From positions 43,938 to 54,547 of the forward strand of contig JAQVRY010000001.1 of the NCBI GenBank assembly GCA_028700795.1: 10,610 bases of DNA, written 5' to 3'. The notes beneath the pieces are model-generated. The model did no database searches and was not told the DNA's origin. It saw only the letters and a list, made by a program, of their open reading frames with translations. The first letter of the stretch is position 1. Each line of letters starts with the position of its first letter. Positions 6,846 to 10,610 of the stretch are shown piece after piece. The position numbers and the translations under genes are program-made. Origin of the DNA: Tissierellia bacterium. Its GTDB lineage: Bacteria; Bacillota; Clostridia; Tissierellales; Sedimentibacteraceae.

Positions 6846-7427
6846 TTATTTAAAAAGCGCATTTGCTATTTCACCTGTAAGTTCGTCCTTCATGGAATCC
6901 AAAAGGGTTTCAAAAGTGCTGTTTATTTCTACATTTCCCCTTTTAAGCACAAATCCGCCGCTTGACTTAACTGTATTTTTACTTAATGCAACTTTTTCTG
7001 CTCCTAGTTTTTCATTGACAGTCTTTACTAATCTTTCACCTATATTTTCCCTGTCTTTGGCATTTAAAACTATACTTCCTTCACAATTAGGAATTTTGAC
7101 AATCTCCTGTGCCAAGAAACTTAAATATTTATCTTCCGGCATTACTTTAAGCTTGTCAATTGCTGCAGTAAAACTTTTTTTAATAGCTTCCTGTTTTGCT
7201 GATAACAACATCTTTCTGCCTTGAAGCTCAGCAGCAGATACCCTTCTGTTTTTTAAGTCGACCGCATCCTTTGCGGCTCTTTCCGATTCAGTCTTTATTA
7301 TTACTTCAGCTTCACTTTTAGCTTTGTTTATTATTTCCTGTTTTGTGTTTTCTGCATTCGTCAAAGAAGAATCAGCGTTATTTTTTGCATCGCTTAAAAT
7401 TCTTGATGTTATATTATCAATGCTCAT
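6846..7427 (-). CDS. ntpE: V-type ATPase subunit E (peripheral stalk)
   Basis: This 193-aa protein forms the peripheral stalk with the small H/G subunit, holding the A3B3 head still against the rotor. Residues about 8-90 are a long, charged, Ala-rich helix with heptad character. Residues about 95-193 form the globular head-binding domain, marked by GGFVLKRGNVEINSTFETLL (157-176), a typical E-subunit motif near the C-terminus. The ATG start has an AAGGAT SD about 9 nt upstream. A 42-nt gap separates it from subunit K, and 18-27 nt from subunit C depending on C's start. Length is normal for the family. Confidence 0.93.
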   Translation of the reverse strand: MSIDNITSRILSDAKNNADSSLTNAENTKQEIINKAKSEAEVIIKTESERAAKDAVDLKNRRVSAAELQGRKMLLSAKQEAIKKSFTAAIDKLKVMPEDKYLSFLAQEIVKIPNCEGSIVLNAKDRENIGERLVKTVNEKLGAEKVALSKNTVKSSGGFVLKRGNVEINSTFETLLDSMKDELTGEIANALFK

Positions 7428-7469
7428 CTCATCACATCCTTATATTGAAATTTTGAAACATATAATACT

Positions 7470-7949
7470 TTAAACTGCAATTCCGTTTATCATAAGGAAT
7501 GAAATAAGAAGTGCCAAAACGGCATATGTTTCAACCATTGCAGCATAAACCATTGCTTTTGCTATTTCTTCAGGTCTCTTTCCAACAAGCATAATACCTG
7601 TTGCTGCTACTTTACCTTGATGTATTGCAGAAATAATACCTACTATACCTATGGGAAGTGCTGCTGCTAAGAAAAAGCCTCCCTGAGCTGCTGTCAACTC
7701 TGTCATATTGCCACCTAACAATCCGATCTTATTCAATATTATAAATGCTATAAGAAGACCATAAATACCCTGTGTTCCCGGTAATGCCTGCAAAATTAAT
7801 GTGGAACCAAATTTTTTGGGATCTTCAGCTACAACTCCGGCAGCAGCCGAACCTGCTATTCCAACTCCTATTGCACTTCCTATACCTGCTAATGCTGCTA
7901 CAGAAGCACCTAAAATTGCTAAGAAATTACCATTTGTTAAAATGTTCAT
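7470..7949 (-). CDS. ntpK: V-type ATPase subunit K (membrane rotor ring, double-hairpin type)
   Basis: This 159-aa proteolipid has four membrane helices (about 9-38, 48-75, 86-115, 130-155), arising from a duplicated two-helix unit. Only the second hairpin carries the ion-binding carboxylate, E140 in AMVETYAVL. The first hairpin has LPGTQG (56-61) in the matching region. L56, T59, Q60, Q111 and E140 align with the Na+ ligands L61, T64, Q65, Q110 and E139 of E. hirae NtpK, pointing to Na+ rather than H+ as the coupling ion. The SD AAGGAGG (7958-7964) is 8 nt from the ATG, the best in the operon, which suits a subunit needed in about ten copies. The ATG immediately follows the stop of subunit I (TAAATG), so translation is likely coupled. 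Ion choice is inference from these residues. Confidence 0.96.
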   Translation of the reverse strand: MNILTNGNFLAILGASVAALAGIGSAIGVGIAGSAAAGVVAEDPKKFGSTLILQALPGTQGIYGLLIAFIILNKIGLLGGNMTELTAAQGGFFLAAALPIGIVGIISAIHQGKVAATGIMLVGKRPEEIAKAMVYAAMVETYAVLALLISFLMINGIAV

Positions 7950-9932
7950 TTAAATATCCTCCTTGATAATTTTGTAATATTTAGTTTTTTTAATTAGTGG
8001 ATTGAATGCCTCTCCACCACCTTCATAGAATTTACCAAAGAATTCAACATATTGTAATCTTGCTGCATGAACAAATGCTCCAAGAGCATTTATTGCAAAA
8101 TTAAAACTATGACCTATAGCCATTGCAACTACAAACAGTAGAATTCCTAAAATATTTCTGCCCCCCATTGATCCAAGTATACTTACAACTGAAGATACAA
8201 CACCAGTTGCTAATCCTAAAGCAAGCAATCTTGAATATGAAAGGATATCACTTAAATAACCTGTTATATCATATAAGCTGAGAACACCACTAACTAACTT
8301 ACTAATCACATTTGTTTTGGCTCTTCCCTGTGTTAAAACTAAACCAATTCCGAAGACTATTGTCATCCATCGACCTACTATGTCTGATCCAGGTATTATA
8401 ATATTTCCAAATAGCCAAAGTGCTATTCCTATAATAAATCCATACCAAAATCCTATATCAAATACTGCATCCAATTTTCTTCCATCTCTTATAAGCATAT
8501 AAGCATTAACTGCCATACCCGTAAACAAATGTATAACACCAAAAATAAAAGAAAATATAAGCAAGGTCATTGGCTCTTCCATCGGATTTAACCAAAGCGG
8601 TTTTATTGTAAAATCAGAATTAAATAGTAACTTAGCAGCAGCCGATATTGCATCACCAAACATGCTTCCAAACATTACGCCCCAAAATGCAGTTGAAATT
8701 CCGCAATAAAAGAATACCTTCAACAATTTTTGCATACCGCCTTCAGGTTTAAATTTCTTTAACACTAAAAAACATAAAATAGACATAACCGCACCATATC
8801 CTATATCAGCCAGCATAAGTCCAAAAAAAATACAGTAAAATGGTGCCATAAACACTGTTGGATCAATATTTGAAGATGAAGGTAAGCTGTAGAGTTCAGT
8901 TATTGCTTCAAATGGCTGTACAAATGAATTATTGTTCATTAAAACCGGAAATTCTTCACCCTCTTCCGGTTGCTTGATATCATACCAGCACTCATATTCG
9001 TCCAAAACTCCTTGAACATTTTCTTTGCTTACTTCAGGTATCCAACCTTCAATATAAAAGGTTGTATCTGTTTTTAGCATATTATTTAATATTTTATTTT
9101 TATCTCTTTCAATTATTAGCTGGTCATGATAAAGTTGAATTTCTTCTTTGAAAGATACTAATTCAGTTATACTGTTATCAATTGTTTCCTTCTTAGCAGA
9201 TATTTCCTTTAAGCTGTTCTCGTATTGGATGATATTTTCAGCTGCAGTACCGCTTAGCTCTTTGAATGTTACGGCACTAAAACCATATTGTTTTAAAAAT
9301 TCTAAAATATCCTCTTTTTCCTCGGTAAGACAAATAAATGAGCAATAATACTGATCCTTGTCGTTGTCAATTAAATTCATAAAACATCTGTCAGTTGTTT
9401 GAAGAAGCCGGGATTTTATTTCATCTATTTCGATAATGTTAGGTATAGCACCGATTATTATGCTTGTATTCTTCGTTTCGGTCATATTTAGAGGAATATC
9501 ATACCTGCTCCATGGCTTTAAGCTCAAAATAGCAGCTTCTATTTTGTTTTGCTCAGAGCATAGCTCATTTAATGACTTATTTAATTCAAGAACTTTCGCC
9601 GCATCTTCAGATACACTATCATTTTCCTCTAATGCTTTGATAAATTCACTTGATGATATCGTTTTTCTTGTGCTAAATAAAGGTCTTTTACTTGTGTCAT
9701 ACATTTCAAGGGTGTTCAGTACTTCGTTAATTTGTGAAATTTTAACATCCAGATTAAAAACTACATTTTCATTACCATCTTTTTTTACATAAGTAATCCA
9801 TTCAGAGTCTGTAAGTTTTGTATCTTGTGAGCTTATTTCTACAACACCTAAATCCATAATTTTCTTTATAAGCTCTGTTTTTATGCTGTCTAAACCTATA
9901 ATGTTGATTTTATTCATATTAACTATTGTCAC
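7950..9932 (-). CDS. ntpI: V-type ATPase subunit I (membrane stator, a-subunit)
   Basis: This 660-aa protein is the membrane stator that carries the ion half-channels and anchors the peripheral stalks. The N-terminal half (about 1-340) is cytoplasmic, with coiled-coil stretches near 110-140 and 230-285. The C-terminal half has about eight membrane helices starting near 358. Two conserved arginines face the ring: R568 in LSYSRLLALGLATG and R625 in VHAARLQYVEF, matching the essential arginines of NtpI/Vph1. The GTG start at 9932 gives MTIVNMNKINIIGL, the usual family N-terminus; an internal ATG at 9917 lacks an SD and would cut this off. The GTG has an AAAGGA about 12 nt upstream, a long spacing. 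It overlaps subunit H by 14 nt, so coupling may help initiation. The stop codon abuts the K start. Confidence 0.95.
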   Translation of the reverse strand: MTIVNMNKINIIGLDSIKTELIKKIMDLGVVEISSQDTKLTDSEWITYVKKDGNENVVFNLDVKISQINEVLNTLEMYDTSKRPLFSTRKTISSSEFIKALEENDSVSEDAAKVLELNKSLNELCSEQNKIEAAILSLKPWSRYDIPLNMTETKNTSIIIGAIPNIIEIDEIKSRLLQTTDRCFMNLIDNDKDQYYCSFICLTEEKEDILEFLKQYGFSAVTFKELSGTAAENIIQYENSLKEISAKKETIDNSITELVSFKEEIQLYHDQLIIERDKNKILNNMLKTDTTFYIEGWIPEVSKENVQGVLDEYECWYDIKQPEEGEEFPVLMNNNSFVQPFEAITELYSLPSSSNIDPTVFMAPFYCIFFGLMLADIGYGAVMSILCFLVLKKFKPEGGMQKLLKVFFYCGISTAFWGVMFGSMFGDAISAAAKLLFNSDFTIKPLWLNPMEEPMTLLIFSFIFGVIHLFTGMAVNAYMLIRDGRKLDAVFDIGFWYGFIIGIALWLFGNIIIPGSDIVGRWMTIVFGIGLVLTQGRAKTNVISKLVSGVLSLYDITGYLSDILSYSRLLALGLATGVVSSVVSILGSMGGRNILGILLFVVAMAIGHSFNFAINALGAFVHAARLQYVEFFGKFYEGGGEAFNPLIKKTKYYKIIKEDI

Positions 9933-10245
9933 TGGTCTTCACGATCCTTTCCAGTATAATTAAAGCTGCGTTGTCCATGTTAGTGTCAGCATTTGTTAAA
10001 ATTTTGTCGCTTTCCTTTGCAGCATCATTAATAATGCCGTCATAAAGAAGCTGTCCCTCGGATTCTGCTTTGCTTAAAACTTCAGATCTGTGAAATTCGG
10101 CTGTTTTTCTTGCTTCATCCAAGATATCTTGAGCTTGTGCATTAGCATTGGTAATAACTAATCTTGCTTGTGATGCGGCATCTTTTTTAATTGCTTCAGC
10201 CTTTTCCTCCGCCTCCTTTATTACCTTAATTACTTCAATTGACAC
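9919..10245 (-). CDS. ntpF: V-type ATPase subunit H/G (small peripheral-stalk subunit)
   Basis: This 108-aa, almost wholly helical protein is rich in Ala, Glu and Lys, with heptad-like spacing through residues 5-100 (for example IKEAEEKAEAIKKDA at 9-23). This is the profile of the AhaH/NtpF/subunit G family, which pairs with subunit E as a right-handed coiled-coil stator. Sequence alone would be weak, since many coiled coils look alike; being the first gene of an H-I-K-E-C-F-A-B-D operon makes the call strong. Translation starts at GTG 10245, with SD AAAGGTGG at 10253-10260. No in-frame ATG offers a better start. The 3' end overlaps subunit I by 14 nt. Confidence 0.87.
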   Translation of the reverse strand: MSIEVIKVIKEAEEKAEAIKKDAASQARLVITNANAQAQDILDEARKTAEFHRSEVLSKAESEGQLLYDGIINDAAKESDKILTNADTNMDNAALIILERIVKTSDNS

Positions 10246-10300
10246 TATACCACCACCTTTATGATATTTTAAAAGAATTTATACTATTCCATATTACTTA

Positions 10301-10329
10301 ATATTAAATTAAAAACGCCTATTTGTCAA
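10301..10329 (-). promoter_or_regulatory. Sigma-A type promoter for the V-ATPase operon
   Basis: On the minus strand, TTGACA (10324-10329) is followed after exactly 17 nt by TAATAT (10301-10306). The -35 is perfect and the -10 matches 4 of 6 positions, including the key A2 and T6. It lies 56 nt upstream of the first gene's GTG and downstream of the preceding terminator. No other promoter of similar quality was noticed within the operon, so the nine genes are probably one transcript. Confidence 0.7.
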
Positions 10330-10483
10330 GTTTTTATCTAAATCTAAGAATACTAAAAGAAGAATATTTTTAAATTTTGATATTAAAAGTAATTATGTAT
10401 AAATCATAAATTATAATTGTTTTCTACTTGATAAGTATTTGTTTACAAAAGTAAAATTTAGCGGTTTTAAATATAAACTGTCG

Positions 10484-10522
10484 AAAAAAATAACCTTTAT
10501 CATTAGAGCGATAAAAGTTATT
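10484..10522 (-). terminator. Intrinsic terminator of the upstream partial gene
   Basis: On the minus strand, AATAACTTTTATC (10522-10510) pairs with GATAAAGGTTATT (10501-10489) as a 13-bp stem with one G.U pair and an 8-nt loop, followed by a U run (10490-10484). It starts about 40 nt after the stop codon of the gene at 10563, separating that gene's transcript from the ATPase operon. Confidence 0.82.
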
Positions 10523-10562
10523 ATATTTGCCACCTTTGGTCGCAAAAACTAGTCTAGGTCAT

Positions 10563-10610
10563 CTACTCAACTGCAAATATTAGTGTTGCTTCTGCTGCAA
10601 TTTCATCATC
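10563..10610 (-). CDS. Partial CDS, C-terminal 15 codons only; possibly FabZ-like dehydratase
   Basis: Reading the minus strand from the window edge gives DDEIAAEATLIFAVE and then TAG (10563-10565). It is followed by a convincing terminator, which supports it being a real gene end. The tail resembles the last beta-strand of 3-hydroxyacyl-ACP dehydratase FabZ, whose members often end with a pattern like xGxxxxEAxxxFAx. Fifteen residues are too few to assign a family with confidence; other hot-dog-fold enzymes could end similarly. The start lies outside the window. Confidence 0.45.
   Translation of the reverse strand, partial: DDEIAAEATLIFAVE

Larger units (their letters stand above)
10246..10562. 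other. 317-nt AT-rich intergenic region upstream of the ATPase operon
   Basis: It contains the terminator of the upstream gene (10484-10522), the operon promoter (10301-10329) and the SD of subunit H (10253-10260). Between 10330 and 10483 the sequence is very AT-rich and I see no ORF, strong hairpin or recognisable riboswitch; it may act as an upstream promoter element or regulator-binding region, but nothing specific is visible. The leader from the predicted start near 10294 to the GTG is about 49 nt, too short for a riboswitch. Confidence 0.7.

Noticed and set aside
7428..7469. Hairpin or promoter between subunits K and E
   Set aside because: The 42 nt have only about 5 bp of possible pairing and no -35/-10 pair; they look like a plain spacer with an SD.
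9436..9792. 118-aa open frame on the plus strand
   Set aside because: It lies wholly antisense to subunit I, has no family signature and no credible start context; it is a shadow of the real gene.
9915..9917. ATG at 9917 as the start of subunit I
   Set aside because: No SD precedes it, and the five residues before it (MTIVN) fit the usual MxIVxM family N-terminus reached from GTG 9932.

Overview
The window looks like chromosome from a low-GC anaerobic Firmicute of the Clostridia/Tissierellia type. This is an inference from its strong AT bias, Shine-Dalgarno (SD) driven translation with AAGGAGG sites, frequent GTG/TTG starts and a bacterial V/A-type ATPase operon. No gene allows a species call. 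Every gene found lies on the minus strand, so the window reads biologically from right to left.

Right edge (10484-10610): the last 15 codons of an upstream gene, possibly FabZ-like, followed by an intrinsic terminator. A sigma-A type promoter (TTGACA, 17 nt, TAATAT) at 10301-10329 then starts the main operon.

Main block (1604-10245): a nine-gene V-type ATPase operon in the order H/G, I, K, E, C, F, A, B, D. This is the gene order of the Enterococcus hirae ntp operon (ntpF-I-K-E-C-G-A-B-D). Genes overlap, abut or sit within about 40 nt of each other. A and B form the catalytic head, D and F the central shaft, C the connection to the rotor ring, E and H the peripheral stalks, and I and K the membrane motor. 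The K subunit carries the five residue types that bind Na+ in E. hirae NtpK (L56, T59, Q60, Q111, E140), so a Na+-coupled enzyme is likely. A G.U-containing hairpin at 1553-1581 terminates the operon.

Gap 1236-1603: besides that terminator it holds a 192-nt nested inverted repeat (1357-1548) with an internal GCGAAGC mini-hairpin, partial direct repeats around it, and a near-consensus promoter (1278-1306) for the next gene. This structured element is the least explained part of the window.

Left block (198-1235): a nitronate monooxygenase/FabK-family flavoprotein with a four-cysteine CX2CX3CX7C motif that may hold a metal or Fe-S centre. Its downstream flank (1-197) has a perfect 17-bp direct repeat and no clear terminator.

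SD spacing gives different starts from the longest reading frame for subunits A (ATG at 5462), B (ATG at 3688) and probably C (TTG at 6818). The A and B corrections also place the catalytic residues at the same numbers as in E. hirae (A K238 and E261; B R350).
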